From contig LT549889.1 in NCBI GenBank assembly GCA_900078775.1, positions 620,001-684,000 on the forward strand: a stretch of DNA of 64,000 bases, given 5' to 3'. The number at the start of each line of letters is the position of its first letter. The stretch's first letter is position 1. The position numbers and the translations under genes were made by a program. Source of the DNA: Mycolicibacterium aurum (GTDB lineage Bacteria; Actinomycetota; Actinomycetes; Mycobacteriales; Mycobacteriaceae). The notes beneath the pieces were generated by a model. That model saw nothing but the letters and a program-made list of their open reading frames with translations, was not told the origin of the DNA and did no database searches. Positions 16,652 to 26,814 of the stretch are shown piece by piece.

Positions 16652-17676
16652 CCGAAAAGTTCAGCTCCGTCGTCTGGCGGTTGGCGGCCTTCCTTGCCGT
16701 GTGTGCGCTCGGAGCCTTCGTCCTGATGGCGGTCTTCGCCCAATTCAGGTTCGGGGAGAACAAGTCCTACCGCGCCGAGTTCACCAACGTATCGGGCCTC
16801 AAGGACGGTGATCTTGTGCGCATCGCCGGTGTCGAGGTCGGCAAGGTCGAGACCATCGAGGTTCGCGACGACGCCACGGTGTCCGTCGCCTTCGGCGCTG
16901 ACGACTCCGTCGTTCTCACCGAGGGGTCGCGAGCGGCGATCCGCTACGACAACCTCTTCGGGGGGCGTTATCTGGCGCTGGAGGAGGGCGCCGGGGGAGT
17001 TCAACCCTTGCCGGCCGGCGCGACGATCCCGGTGGCGCGCACCGAACCGGCTCTCGACCTGGACGCGCTGATCGGCGGATTCCGCCCACTGTTCCGGGCG
17101 CTCAGCCCCGATCAGGTGAACGAGTTGAGCGGGCAGTTGATGCAGGCGCTGCAGGGGCAGGGCCCGACGATCGGGTCGTTCCTCGACCAGGCCGCGGCGG
17201 TCTCCAACACCCTGGCCGACCGCGATCAGCTCATCGGCGAGGTGATCGGCAACCTCAACGTGGTGTTGGGATCGCTCGGTTCCCAGAGCGACCGATTCGA
17301 CACCGCGGTGAACTCGTTGTCCGAGTTGGTCAATGGCCTCGCCGAACGGCGCACCGACATCTCGGCGGCGGTCGCGCACACCAACGCGGCGTCGGCGTCG
17401 CTGGCCGAACTGCTCGCCGAGGTTCGGCCGCCGGTACGCAAGGTCGTGCAGGAAACCGACCGGGCCGCCGCCATCGCGGTCGCTGACCACGAATATCTGG
17501 ACAACCTGTTGAAGACATTGCCGGACAAGTACCGGACGCTGGGCCGCCAAGGCCTGTACGGCGACTTCTTCAGCTTCTACCTGTGTGAGGTCGTGTTGAA
17601 ACTCAACGGCAAGGGCGGGCAACCCGTCTACGTCAAGCTTGCCGGCCAGGACACCGGGCGGTGCACACCGCGATGA
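16648..17676 (+). CDS. Mce family protein, MceB position
   Basis: A 342-residue protein with an N-terminal hydrophobic anchor (WRLAAFLAVCALGAFVLMAV), an MCE domain (GLKDGDLVRIAGVEVGKVET) and a long helical part. The frame is open further upstream, but ATG 16648, which overlaps the MceA stop as ATGA, gives the expected family N-terminus MTEKFSS. The C-terminus QDTGRCTPR is typical of MceB proteins, which often end in a short cysteine-containing tail. The stop overlaps the start of the next gene. Confidence 0.92.
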   Translation: MTEKFSSVVWRLAAFLAVCALGAFVLMAVFAQFRFGENKSYRAEFTNVSGLKDGDLVRIAGVEVGKVETIEVRDDATVSVAFGADDSVVLTEGSRAAIRYDNLFGGRYLALEEGAGGVQPLPAGATIPVARTEPALDLDALIGGFRPLFRALSPDQVNELSGQLMQALQGQGPTIGSFLDQAAAVSNTLADRDQLIGEVIGNLNVVLGSLGSQSDRFDTAVNSLSELVNGLAERRTDISAAVAHTNAASASLAELLAEVRPPVRKVVQETDRAAAIAVADHEYLDNLLKTLPDKYRTLGRQGLYGDFFSFYLCEVVLKLNGKGGQPVYVKLAGQDTGRCTPR

Positions 17677-18925
17677 AGGAGATGAGCGAACGCAACCCGG
17701 TCATCATCGGCGCGATCGGGATCACGATCACCGCCGGCCTGGTAATCGGTGCCCTGCAGTACCAAAAGTTGCCGTTGTTGAATCAGGGCAAGGAATACAC
17801 CGCCCACTTCGCAGACGCGGGTGGTCTGTTCAGCGGCTCAGGGGTCGAGGTGTCCGGGTACCCGGTCGGAAAGGTATCGAGCATCGCCCTGGACGGCCCG
17901 CGGGTGCTGGTGACGTTCAACATCGCCGGAAACATCCGGCTGGGCGAGCAGACCGAGGCCGCGATCAGGACCAAGAGCCTGTTGGGGACCAAGGTTCTCA
18001 ACGTCACCCCGCGCGGCGGCGGCGGCCTGGAAGGGCCGATCCCGATGGAGCGGACGGTATCGCCGTATCAACTTCCGGATGCTCTGGGTGACTTGGCCAA
18101 AACGGTCAGTGGTATCGACACGAACCAACTGTCGGATTCGCTGTCCACGCTGTCGGATACGTTCGCCGACACCCCTCCGCATCTCAAGAATGCGGTCCAG
18201 GGTGTCGCCCGGTTCGCCGACACCATCAACGCGCACGACGACCAGATGCGTGCCCTGCTCAGCAATGCCGCAAAGGTGACCGGGGTGCTCGCCAAGCGCA
18301 CCGACCAGGTGGTGCGACTGGTCGGTGACACGAACGCCCTGCTCGCTCAATTGCAGACGCAGAGCGCCGCGCTGGACCGGATCTGGGGGAACGTGTCGGC
18401 GATGTCCCGGGAGTTGAATGGCTTCTTCGATGAGAACCGGGTCGAGCTCAAGCCCGCCCTGGAGAAGCTAAACGGCGTGCTCACGATCGTCGACGATCGC
18501 AAGGAACAGTTGCAGGAGGCAGTGAAACTGCTCAACAGCTACGCCATGTCGCTGGGTGAGTCGGTGTCGTCGGGCCCGTTCTTCAAGGCCTACGTCTCGA
18601 ATCTGTTGCCGGGCCAGTTCGTCCAGCCATTCATGGATGCCGCCTTCTCCGACCTCGGCCTGGACCCGAATGTGCTGGCGCCCAGTGAGTTGACGGATCC
18701 GCAAGTGGGACAGCCGGGCACACCTGCCTTGCCTGTGCCGTTCCCGCGTACCGGCCAGGGCGGTGCGCCGGCGCTGAACCTGCCCGACGCCATCACCGGT
18801 AAGCCCGGTGATCCACGCTATCCGTACCGCGAACCGCTCCCGGCGCCTCCGCCGGGGGCCCGCCGCCCGGACCGCCGGCTCTCAACCCACCCGGCGAGGT
18901 CGGGCCGGGGGGTGATCGGCCGTGA
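17673..18925 (+). CDS. Mce family protein, MceC position, with an apparent frameshift near its 3' end
   Basis: N-terminal anchor NPVIIGAIGITITAGLVIGA, MCE domain (FSGSGVEVSGYPVGKVSSIA) and helical region are intact. ATG 17673 overlaps the MceB stop. After residue ~390 the frame enters an arginine-rich, unlike-Mce tail and stays open to 19499, overlapping half of MceD. If the G run at 18854-18858 held six G instead of five, the protein would continue in a proline-rich tail (PPPGPPALNPPGEVGPGGDR) and stop at 18923-18925, overlapping the next start as GTGA, as at its other junctions. I therefore annotate the end at 18925. Confidence 0.82.
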
Positions 18926-20235
18926 AGAAGTACTTCACTCCGAGGTCGATCCTGACCGCAGTCCTCGCGGTGCTGCTGGTGGCCGGCGCAGTGGTCGCCT
19001 ACACCGTCAAGACACACGCGGACCGCAATGTGATCGTCGCCTATTTCGAGAACAGCAACGGATTGTTCCCGGGCGACGACGTCAGGGTTCTGGGCGTGCC
19101 GGTCGGCAAGGTGCTGACCATCGAGCCCGAGCCCGAGCGCGCCAAGGTGACGTTCGCCTTCGACCGGGACATCGAGGTTCCCGCGGATGCGAAGGCCGCC
19201 ATCCTGTCCCCGCAACTGGTCACCGGGCGCGCCATCCAGCTGACCCCGGCCTACACCGGCGGGCCGGTGCTGGCCGACGGCGCCGTGATCGGCCAGGACC
19301 GCACCGTCGTCCCGGTGGAATGGGACGACTTCCGGGGCCAGCTCCAGCGACTGACCGACCTGCTGAAGCCCACCGAGCCTGGCGGCGTGAGCACCCTGGG
19401 CGGGTTCGTCGACACCGCCGCCGACAATATCCGCGGTCAGGGCGGATCGATTCGGGACACCGTGATCAAGTTGTCCCAAACCCTCTCTGCCCTCGGTGAT
19501 CACAGCGACGACATCTTCTCGACCTTCACCAACCTGTCCACGGTCGTCTCGGCCCTGCACGACAGTTCGGGTGCCCTGGAGATGCTCAACGGCAACCTCG
19601 CCAATGTCAGTGCACTGCTGGCGAACAATCCCGACAAGGTCGCCGTCGCCGTCGAGGATCTCAACGCCGTGGCGATCGAGGTGAAGACCTTCGCGGAGGA
19701 CAATCGCGAGGTTATCGGTACGACATCGGACAAACTGACTTCGATCTCGAACACCTTGGTGGGCAGCCTCGATGACATCAAGCAGACGCTGCACATCGCG
19801 CCGACGACGATCGGCAACTTCGACAACATCTACGAACCCGCGAACGGGGCGCTCACCGGTGCACTGGCGGTGAACAACTTCTCCAACCCGATCGAATTCC
19901 TCTGCGGGGCCGTGCAAGCCGCGTCACGACTGAACAGCGAGCAGTCCGCGAAGCTGTGTGCGCAGTACATGGCGCCCATCGTGAAGAACCGGCAGTACAA
20001 CTTCCCGCCGATCGGGTTCAACCCCTTCGTCGGAGCACAGGCCCGCCCCAACGAGATCACCTACAGCGAGCCGTGGATGCGCCCCGACTTCGTGCCACCG
20101 ACTGCTCCCGCCGCGACACCCCCCTCCCCGGCGGGCCCGGCGCCGCTCGCCGCGGAAGCCGGCCCCGCGCCCGTAGCCACCGATCCGGCCAGCGGCCTGC
20201 CGGGGCTGATGATCCCGGGTGGAGGTCAACCATGA
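18922..20235 (+). CDS. Mce family protein, MceD position
   Basis: A 437-residue Mce protein starting at GTG 18922 (N-terminus MKKYFTPRSILTAV), with a hydrophobic anchor through residue 25, an MCE domain (FPGDDVRVLGVPVGKVLTIE), a long helical tunnel region and a proline/alanine-rich C-terminus. The stop overlaps the next start as ATGA. It sits downstream of the suspected mceC frameshift; if that shift is real, uncoupled translation here would have to rely on its own ribosome site, and none is evident. Confidence 0.92.
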   Translation: MKKYFTPRSILTAVLAVLLVAGAVVAYTVKTHADRNVIVAYFENSNGLFPGDDVRVLGVPVGKVLTIEPEPERAKVTFAFDRDIEVPADAKAAILSPQLVTGRAIQLTPAYTGGPVLADGAVIGQDRTVVPVEWDDFRGQLQRLTDLLKPTEPGGVSTLGGFVDTAADNIRGQGGSIRDTVIKLSQTLSALGDHSDDIFSTFTNLSTVVSALHDSSGALEMLNGNLANVSALLANNPDKVAVAVEDLNAVAIEVKTFAEDNREVIGTTSDKLTSISNTLVGSLDDIKQTLHIAPTTIGNFDNIYEPANGALTGALAVNNFSNPIEFLCGAVQAASRLNSEQSAKLCAQYMAPIVKNRQYNFPPIGFNPFVGAQARPNEITYSEPWMRPDFVPPTAPAATPPSPAGPAPLAAEAGPAPVATDPASGLPGLMIPGGGQP

Positions 20236-21374
20236 TGCGGCGCAGATTCGTTCGAACGGCCGCGGCGGCGGTGCTGGTGGGTAGTGCACTGCTGTCCAGC
20301 GGCTGTGCCAACTGGCGTGGGCTGAACTCGCTCCCGATGCCGGGCACCCAGGGACGCGGTGCGGACTCGTTCCTCATCCAGGTGCAGATGCCCGATGTGA
20401 GCAATCTGGAACCCAACTCTCGGGTCCGGGTCGCCGATGTCTCGGTGGGTACCGTCACCCGGATCGAACGCCAGAACTGGCATGCATTGCTGACCATCAC
20501 CCTGGAGGGCGATGTGGATCTGCCCGCCAACTCGACGGCCAGACTGGGGCAGACCAGTCTGTTGGGTTCCCTGCACATGGAACTCGCGCCGCCCGTGGAC
20601 GCGGCCCCCCGCGGCCGGTTGACGGAGGGGTCGGTGATCCCGTTGGCGCAGAGCGGCTCGTACCCGACGACCGAGGAGACGCTGGCGGCGCTGTCGTCGG
20701 TGCTCAACGGTGGCGGTCTGGGCCAACTCCAGGACATCACCGAGGCCTTCAGCGCCGCGTTCCGCGGCCGGGAGAAGGACCTGCGCAGCCTCGTCGGCCA
20801 GTTGGATACCTTCACCCGTGACCTCGACTACCAGACACCCGAGATCATCGCTGCCACCGAAAGTCTCAATCAGTTGGCGGCCAAGTTCGCCGCGCGGCAA
20901 CCCGTCCTGGACCGGGCACTGGAGACGATCCCGGCTGCGCTGGCCGAGTTGGATCGGCAGAAGGACGACCTCATCAACGCCGCCGACCAGTTCGCGAAGT
21001 TCAGTGCCCTCACCGTCGACACCATCAACCAGACGAAGGAGAACCTGGTCGCCCAGCTCAAGCAGGTCGGGCCGGTGCTGGAGAGCCTGGCCAACGCCGG
21101 CCCGAGCCTCACCCGGGCACTCAGTCTCCTTCCGACCTATCCGTTCCCCAACGAGACCATCGAAAACTGGCAACGCGGCGACTACGCCAACCTCACCGCC
21201 ATCATCGATCTGACTCTCAGCCGCATCGATGCCGGTCTGTTCACCGGAACGCGGTGGGAAGGCGATCTCACCGCACTCGAAATGCAATGGGGGAGAACGA
21301 TCGGGCAATTCCCCAGCCCGTACACGTCGGGTAATCCGCTTGTCGCGCCGTACCGTTGGGATCAGGGGCCCTAG
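20232..21374 (+). CDS. Mce family lipoprotein, MceE position (LprK-type)
   Basis: A 380-residue lipoprotein with an N-terminal signal and lipobox LLSSGC (lipidated Cys25), then an MCE domain (LEPNSRVRVADVSVGTVTRI) and helical region. The fifth Mce subunit is characteristically a lipoprotein, which fits this position. ATG 20232 overlaps the MceD stop as ATGA; a second ATG at 20235 is possible. It anchors the outer leaflet side of the importer at the plasma membrane. Confidence 0.93.
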   Translation: MMRRRFVRTAAAAVLVGSALLSSGCANWRGLNSLPMPGTQGRGADSFLIQVQMPDVSNLEPNSRVRVADVSVGTVTRIERQNWHALLTITLEGDVDLPANSTARLGQTSLLGSLHMELAPPVDAAPRGRLTEGSVIPLAQSGSYPTTEETLAALSSVLNGGGLGQLQDITEAFSAAFRGREKDLRSLVGQLDTFTRDLDYQTPEIIAATESLNQLAAKFAARQPVLDRALETIPAALAELDRQKDDLINAADQFAKFSALTVDTINQTKENLVAQLKQVGPVLESLANAGPSLTRALSLLPTYPFPNETIENWQRGDYANLTAIIDLTLSRIDAGLFTGTRWEGDLTALEMQWGRTIGQFPSPYTSGNPLVAPYRWDQGP

Positions 21375-22820
21375 ATGCACCTTCACCGAAGAATCAAGAT
21401 CCAACTGGCCATCTTCGCGTTCATCGCGCTGACGGCGGTCTCCATCATGGCGCTTCATTTCATGAAGCTGCCGGCCCAGCTGTTCGGGGTGGGGCAGTAC
21501 ACGGTGACGGTGCAGCTGCCGACCGCCGGCGGCCTGTACAGCACCGGCAACGTCACCTATCGGGGCACCGAGGTCGGTCGGGTCAAGGAGGTACTGCTCA
21601 TCGACGACGGGGTCGAGGCCGTCCTGACCCTGAAGTCCGGGGTCGACATCCCGTCGAACCTCGAGGCGCAGGTGCACAGCCAGTCGGCGATCGGCGAACA
21701 GTACATTGCGTTGTTGCCGCGGGACGCATCGTCGGAGCCGCTGCGCGACGGCGACGTCATCTCCGCCGCCGACACCACGGTGCCACCGGATATCAACGCG
21801 CTGCTGACAGCGGCGAACTCAGGTCTGAAGGCCATCCCGGGCGACAGCCTCACCACGCTCATCGACGAGTCCTACACGGCGTTCGGGGGATTGGGCCCGG
21901 AGCTGTCCCGCATCGTGCGCGGCGCATCCGATCTGTCCATCTCTGCTCGCGAGAACCTCGACCCGTTCCTTGCGCTCATCGACAAGGCGCAGCCGGTCCT
22001 CGATTCGCAGAGCAACACCTCAGCCGAGATCCGGACCTGGGCGAGTCACATCTCGAATGCCACCGCGGCGCTCAAGAAGCGGGACCCGTCGGTGGCCGGC
22101 TTCATCGACAACGGCGGCCCGGCCGCGGCGGCGGCGACCGCGGTGCTGGACCGGGTCCAGCCGACGGTGCCGATCCTGATGGCCAACCTGGTGAGTGTCG
22201 GGAAGGTGGCCGTGACCTACCACGACAACATCGAGCAACTGTTGGTGCTGGTGCCGCACGCGGTGGCCGCGAGTCAGGCAGGCATCGTCGCCAACGCCGA
22301 CACCAAGCAGGCGTACAAGGGCCAGTATCTGAGCTTCAACCTCAACATCAATCTGCCCCCGCCCTGCACAACGGGTTTCCTTCCCGCTCAACAGCGGCGG
22401 GTGCCGACCGATGTCGACGCGCCGGAGCGGGTTCCGGGCGATCTGTACTGCCGGACGCCGCAGGACGCACAGTTCAACGTGCGTGGTGTGCGGAACACCC
22501 CGTGCGCCGGCAAGCCCGGCAAACGCGCACCGACGGTCAGACTATGCGAGAGCGATGAGCAGTTCGTCCCGCTGAACGACGGGTACAACTGGAAGGGCGA
22601 CCCGAACGCGACACTGTCGGGTCAGGCGGTGCCCGACACCGGTCCCGCAGCGCAGCCGATGGCCGCGGCACCGGCGCCACCGCCGGTCGCGGTGGCTGGA
22701 TATGACCCTGCGACAGGGATATACACAGGTCCCGATGGCCGGGAGTATCGGCAATCCGACCTCGCGCGGACCGCGCCCACCGAGCAGACCTGGCAGAACA
22801 TGCTGGTTCCGGCACCGTGA
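21375..22820 (+). CDS. Mce family protein, MceF position
   Basis: A 481-residue Mce protein beginning directly after the MceE stop, with an N-terminal anchor (IKIQLAIFAFIALTAVSIMA), an MCE domain (YSTGNVTYRGTEVGRVKEVL), a helical region and an alanine/proline-rich tail before a closing TWQNMLVPAP. MceF is usually the last and longest Mce subunit. No Mce-associated (Mas) genes follow; the next gene is an F420-type oxidoreductase 51 bp downstream. Confidence 0.92.
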   Translation: MHLHRRIKIQLAIFAFIALTAVSIMALHFMKLPAQLFGVGQYTVTVQLPTAGGLYSTGNVTYRGTEVGRVKEVLLIDDGVEAVLTLKSGVDIPSNLEAQVHSQSAIGEQYIALLPRDASSEPLRDGDVISAADTTVPPDINALLTAANSGLKAIPGDSLTTLIDESYTAFGGLGPELSRIVRGASDLSISARENLDPFLALIDKAQPVLDSQSNTSAEIRTWASHISNATAALKKRDPSVAGFIDNGGPAAAAATAVLDRVQPTVPILMANLVSVGKVAVTYHDNIEQLLVLVPHAVAASQAGIVANADTKQAYKGQYLSFNLNINLPPPCTTGFLPAQQRRVPTDVDAPERVPGDLYCRTPQDAQFNVRGVRNTPCAGKPGKRAPTVRLCESDEQFVPLNDGYNWKGDPNATLSGQAVPDTGPAAQPMAAAPAPPPVAVAGYDPATGIYTGPDGREYRQSDLARTAPTEQTWQNMLVPAP

Positions 22821-22871
22821 AGATGATGTGAGGGAAGTGGCAATGGCTGTGGCGGCTTCTTCGGAGCACAT

Positions 22872-23906
22872 ATGAAAATCGGTCTCCAGCTGGGCTATTG
22901 GGGCGCCCAGCCACCGACGAACCACTGCGAGCTGGCGTCCGCGGCCGAGCAGGCCGGATTCGATACCGTGTTCACCGCCGAGGCCTGGGGGTCGGATGCG
23001 TACACGCCGCTGGCGTGGTGGGGCCGGCACACCAGCCGGATGCGGTTGGGCACGTCGGTGGTGCAACTGTCCGCGCGCACCCCGACCGCCTGCGCGATGG
23101 CGGCGCTGACGATCGATCATCTGTCGGGTGGCCGGCACATCCTCGGGCTGGGAGTGTCGGGGCCGCAGGTCGTCGAGGGTTGGTATGGCGCCGCGTTTCC
23201 GAAACCGTTGGCGCGCACCCGCGAGTACATCGACATCGTGCGGCAGGTGTGGGAGCGGAGTTCCCCGGTCAGCAGCGCCGGCCCGCACTACCCGTTGCCG
23301 ATAGACGGCCCCGGCGCGACCGGTGCGGGGAAACCGCTGAAATCCATCGTGCATCCACTGCGCTCCGACATCCCGATCATGCTCGGTGCCGAAGGGCCCA
23401 AGAATGTCGCGCTGGCCGCGGAGATCTGCGACGGCTGGCTGCCCATCTTCTACAGTCCCCGGCTCGCACCGATGTACAACGCCTGGCTCGACGAGGGTTT
23501 CGGCCGGCCGGGAGCACGGCGCAGCAGGCAGGACTTCGAGATCTGCGCGACCGCCAACATCGTCATCACCGAAGATCGCGCGGCCGCCCTGGCCGCGATG
23601 AAGCCCTCGCTGGCACTGTATCTGGGCGGTATGGGCGCCGAAGACTCGAACTTTCACGCCGAGGTCTACCGCCGGATGGGCTATGCGCAGGTCGTGGATG
23701 ACGTCACCCGCCTGTTCCGGGCCGGGCACAGGGATAGCGCCGCCCGGGTGATCCCGGATGAACTGGTCGACGATGCCGCGATCGTCGGTGACGAGGCGTA
23801 CGTGCGGGAGCAGATCGGCGCGTGGGAAGCGGCCGGCGTGACGATGATGGTGGTCAACGCGCGCAGCGTCGAGCAGATACCGACCCTCGCGGACTTGTTC
23901 TCTTAG
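22872..23906 (+). CDS. LLM-class F420-dependent oxidoreductase
   Basis: A 344-residue luciferase-like TIM barrel. Signatures are MKIGLQLGYWGAQPP, GFDTVFTAEAWGSDAYTPLA, LGTSVVQLSARTPT and HILGLGVSGPQVVEGWYG, which match the subgroup commonly annotated TIGR03559. Members use reduced F420 and are abundant in mycobacterial lipid and steroid regions. ATG 22872 has GGAG 8 bp upstream. Its position directly behind mceF suggests it may act on the imported compound; substrate unknown. Confidence 0.9.
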   Translation: MKIGLQLGYWGAQPPTNHCELASAAEQAGFDTVFTAEAWGSDAYTPLAWWGRHTSRMRLGTSVVQLSARTPTACAMAALTIDHLSGGRHILGLGVSGPQVVEGWYGAAFPKPLARTREYIDIVRQVWERSSPVSSAGPHYPLPIDGPGATGAGKPLKSIVHPLRSDIPIMLGAEGPKNVALAAEICDGWLPIFYSPRLAPMYNAWLDEGFGRPGARRSRQDFEICATANIVITEDRAAALAAMKPSLALYLGGMGAEDSNFHAEVYRRMGYAQVVDDVTRLFRAGHRDSAARVIPDELVDDAAIVGDEAYVREQIGAWEAAGVTMMVVNARSVEQIPTLADLFS

Positions 23907-23913
23907 CGACAGA

Positions 23914-24168
23914 ATGCCGAGGTTGCCCATGAATCATCCGATGCAGGCGGGTGCCGACGGCGCGGCGCACGCCGGCGCAACTCTCGTCGGTGTGGCCACG
24001 GCGTGCCTGATCGCCCTGATCGGTTTGTGCGCGGCGGTGGTCGGGATCATCGCCGATCAGGCTGCGGTGGCGGCCACAGGCCTGGTGGTGGGCCTGCTGG
24101 GATCATCGATCGGGAATCTCTGGGGCGTGCTGTCGAAGAGGGGATCCTCGCGCTCGGACGCGACGTAA
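23914..24168 (+). CDS. Small membrane protein of unknown function
   Basis: Up to 84 residues with two hydrophobic segments (about GVATACLIALIGLCAAVVGI and AATGLVVGLLGSSIG). I do not recognise a family. ATG 23914 is given; ATG 23929, with AGG upstream, is as likely. It follows the oxidoreductase by 8 bp and converges on modC with an 8-bp gap, so it probably shares the upstream transcript. Confidence 0.55.
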   Translation: MPRLPMNHPMQAGADGAAHAGATLVGVATACLIALIGLCAAVVGIIADQAAVAATGLVVGLLGSSIGNLWGVLSKRGSSRSDAT

Positions 24169-24176
24169 CCTACCGC

Positions 24177-25283
24177 TCAGCCGGCCAATGCCGGATGAAG
24201 CTGCACCTCCTGCGTTTTCACCACGAAGTACACACCCAGCCCGGGCACCAGGTCCAGGTCGGCGGCCGCGGACGCGGTGACGTCGGCGGCCAGCACGGTC
24301 CGGTCGTCGCGGGGATCGACACCCCGCACGCGCACCGTGGTGCCGTGCACGTCGAGTTCGGTGACCGTCACCGGGATGACGTTCCGGGGGCTGGCGTGCG
24401 GGACGCTCAGATGCACCGCCACCGCGGCGGGCCGGAACAACGCCACCGCGGGAGCGCCGACCGACAGCTCGGATAACCCGGAAAGGTCTGCACCCCAACC
24501 TGTCCGCAGCACACCGGGTTCGGTGATCACCCCCGATACCAGGTTGACCCCCGCGATCGTCGCGGCGAACTCGCTGCGTGGGGCGGTCAGCACCTCCCGG
24601 ACCGGCCCGCTCTCGGCCACCCGGCCGCCGTCGACGACGATCACCGTATCGGCGATCGCCAGCGCGTCGAGCAGGTCGTGAGTGACGATGATCGCAGTGC
24701 GCCCGGCGTCGCGGAGAACCTCGCGCAACAGCCGGCGCATCGCCGGGGCGGCGGTGACGTCCAGGGCGGCCAGCGGTTCGTCGAGCAGCAGCAGCCGCGG
24801 TTCGGCGGCCAGCGCCCGGGCCAACGCGACCCGCTGGGCCTGCCCGCCGGAGAGTTGGGCGGGCCTGCGGTCGGCCAGATCCGTGGCGCCGACCGCGCCG
24901 AGCCAGTGCCGCGCTGCCGCCTTGGCCGCGCGGCGGGACAGCCCCCGGCAGCGCGGTGCGTAGCCGACATTGGCGAGCACGCTCAGGTGCGGGAACAGCA
25001 TCGCCTGCTGTGACAGCATCGCCACGCCCCGGCCGTGGGTGGGCACAAACGTGCCGGCGGCGGTGTCGGTGAGCACGGTGTCGCCCACGGCGATGCGCCC
25101 GCTGTCGGGCCGCAGCAGCCCGGCGATCATCTGCAGCAAGGTCGACTTGCCGGCCCCGTTGGGGCCCAGCACGGCCAGCACCTCGCCGTCGGCCAGGGAC
25201 ACGTCGAACTCGACGTCGCGCTGCCGCAGGCGGGCGGATACCCGCACGCCGCTCACTCGTGTCGGATCGTTCGCTCCGCTCAC
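24177..25283 (-). CDS. modC: Molybdate ABC transporter ATP-binding protein ModC
   Basis: A 368-residue ATPase driving molybdate uptake. Walker [10 protein letters not shown] (about residues 40-48), ABC signature [16 protein letters not shown], Walker B LLLLDEP and switch histidine IIVTHD are all present, followed by a C-terminal TOBE-type regulatory region of about 120 residues that binds oxyanion. GTG 25283 overlaps the modB stop as GTGA; the second candidate GTG lies 9 codons in. It is the last gene of the modABC operon. Confidence 0.93.
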   Translation of the reverse strand: MSGANDPTRVSGVRVSARLRQRDVEFDVSLADGEVLAVLGPNGAGKSTLLQMIAGLLRPDSGRIAVGDTVLTDTAAGTFVPTHGRGVAMLSQQAMLFPHLSVLANVGYAPRCRGLSRRAAKAAARHWLGAVGATDLADRRPAQLSGGQAQRVALARALAAEPRLLLLDEPLAALDVTAAPAMRRLLREVLRDAGRTAIIVTHDLLDALAIADTVIVVDGGRVAESGPVREVLTAPRSEFAATIAGVNLVSGVITEPGVLRTGWGADLSGLSELSVGAPAVALFRPAAVAVHLSVPHASPRNVIPVTVTELDVHGTTVRVRGVDPRDDRTVLAADVTASAAADLDLVPGLGVYFVVKTQEVQLHPALAG

Positions 25284-26074
25284 AGCGGGCCCGCCAACCG
25301 GCGGGTGCCCGAGGCGATCACGATGGCCGCGGCCACCACGATCAACAGCAGGGAGAGCGCGACCGCGGCGTCGGCGTCGGTCTCCCGCTGCAGATAGATC
25401 TCCAGCGGCAACGTCCGGGTGACGCCCTGCAGGGATCCGGCGAATGTCAGTGTCGCGCCGAACTCGCCGAGCGCGCGGGCGAAGGCCAGCACCGCGCCGG
25501 AGATCAGGCCGGGCAGCACCAGCGGCAGCGTCACGGTCCGCAGCACGGTGCCGGGCCGGGCGCCGAGCGTCGCGGCGATGTGCTCGTATCCGGTGCCCGC
25601 CGAGCGCAACGCGCCCTCCAGGCTGACGACCAGGAAGGGCAGCGAGACGAAAGACTGCGCGAGCACCACGGCCGTGGTGGAGAAGGCGATCCGCACACCC
25701 CACAGCTCCAGGTACTGGCCGAGTAGGCCCTGCCGGCCGAAGGTGTAGAGCAGCGCGATGCCGCCGACCACCGGCGGTAGCACCAGGGGCAGCAGGACCA
25801 GCGCGCGCAGCACCCGCAGTCCGGGGAAGTCGCCACGGGCCAGCACCAGCGCCATCGGCACGCCGAGCAGCAGGCAGACCACGGTGCTCGCGGTGGCGGT
25901 CTGCACGCTCAACAGCAGTGCCGCGCGCGAGGATTCGGAGGTGACCAGCTCGATGAAGTTCGGCCAGTCGATCCGGCTCAGGATCGCGATCAGCGGGAGC
26001 AGCACGAAGAGCGCACCGGCCAGCGCGGGCAGGTAGATCCAGCCCGGCAGTCCGATTGCGGCCCTGGTGTTCAC
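25280..26074 (-). CDS. modB: Molybdate ABC transporter permease ModB
   Basis: A 264-residue inner-membrane permease with about six hydrophobic segments and the permease EAA loop ([20 protein letters not shown] followed by [15 protein letters not shown]), plus [13 protein letters not shown] typical of ModB. GTG 26074 overlaps the modA stop as GTGA; the same frame is open further upstream, but this is only a shadow of modA. Confidence 0.93.
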   Translation of the reverse strand: MNTRAAIGLPGWIYLPALAGALFVLLPLIAILSRIDWPNFIELVTSESSRAALLLSVQTATASTVVCLLLGVPMALVLARGDFPGLRVLRALVLLPLVLPPVVGGIALLYTFGRQGLLGQYLELWGVRIAFSTTAVVLAQSFVSLPFLVVSLEGALRSAGTGYEHIAATLGARPGTVLRTVTLPLVLPGLISGAVLAFARALGEFGATLTFAGSLQGVTRTLPLEIYLQRETDADAAVALSLLLIVVAAAIVIASGTRRLAGPL

Positions 26075-26814
26075 GGCGCCGCGAACCCCGCCGCGGACAG
26101 GATCTGCTGCCCGGCCGGACCGGTGACCAGGTCGAGGAACTGTTGGGCCGCGGTCGGATCGGCGGGGTCGGCGAGCGTGGCGATGGGATAGGTGGTCACG
26201 GCGTCGGCGGCCTCCGGGAACGCGACGGTGGCGACCTTGTCCCCGGCCGCGGTGGCGTCGGTGACATAGACCAGTCCGGCGTCGGCCTGTCCGGAGGTCA
26301 CCTTGCCGAGCACATCGGTGACGGCGGATTCCTCGCTGACCGGGGACAATTCGACCCCGGTCGCCCGTTCGATCTGCGCGGCGGCCGCCCCGCACGGTAC
26401 CTGCGGGGCGCACATCACCGATTGGACGTCGGGTGCGGCGAGATCGGCGAAAGCGGTGATGCCCTTCGGGTTTCCGGGCGCGGTGACGATGGTCAGGGTG
26501 TTGGCGGCGAAGTCGACGGGCGATCCGGACACCAGACCGGCGTCCACCGCCTTGGTCATGTTGGCGACGTCGGCGGAGGCGAACACGTCGGCGGGGGCGC
26601 CCTGGGCCAGCTGCGCGGCGAGATCCGCCGAGCCGGCGAAGCTGAAGGTGACCGTGGTTCCGGGGTGGTCGGTTTCGAACCGGTCGCCGAGTTCGGTGAA
26701 GGTCTGCTTCAGCGAAGCGGCCGCGAACACGGTCAGCGTGGTGTCGGTGGCGGGGGACGTGGAGCACCCGGCCGACAGCAGTGTGACACCCAGGAACGCG
26801 AGGAGCCGTTTCAC
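26071..26814 (-). CDS. modA: Molybdate-binding lipoprotein ModA
   Basis: A 247-residue periplasmic-type binding protein with signal and lipobox LLSAGC (Cys17). Molybdate-ligand segments include [35 protein letters not shown] and the later [20 protein letters not shown] 26814 overlaps the stop of the preceding HTH-TOBE gene as GTGA. It delivers molybdate or tungstate to ModBC. Confidence 0.93.
   Translation of the reverse strand: MKRLLAFLGVTLLSAGCSTSPATDTTLTVFAAASLKQTFTELGDRFETDHPGTTVTFSFAGSADLAAQLAQGAPADVFASADVANMTKAVDAGLVSGSPVDFAANTLTIVTAPGNPKGITAFADLAAPDVQSVMCAPQVPCGAAAAQIERATGVELSPVSEESAVTDVLGKVTSGQADAGLVYVTDATAAGDKVATVAFPEAADAVTTYPIATLADPADPTAAQQFLDLVTGPAGQQILSAAGFAAP

Noticed and set aside
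18922..19499. Long mceC reading frame continuing over half of mceD
   Set aside because: The extension is arginine-rich, unlike any Mce tail, and overlaps a well-supported gene. A one-base shift at the five-G run explains it better.
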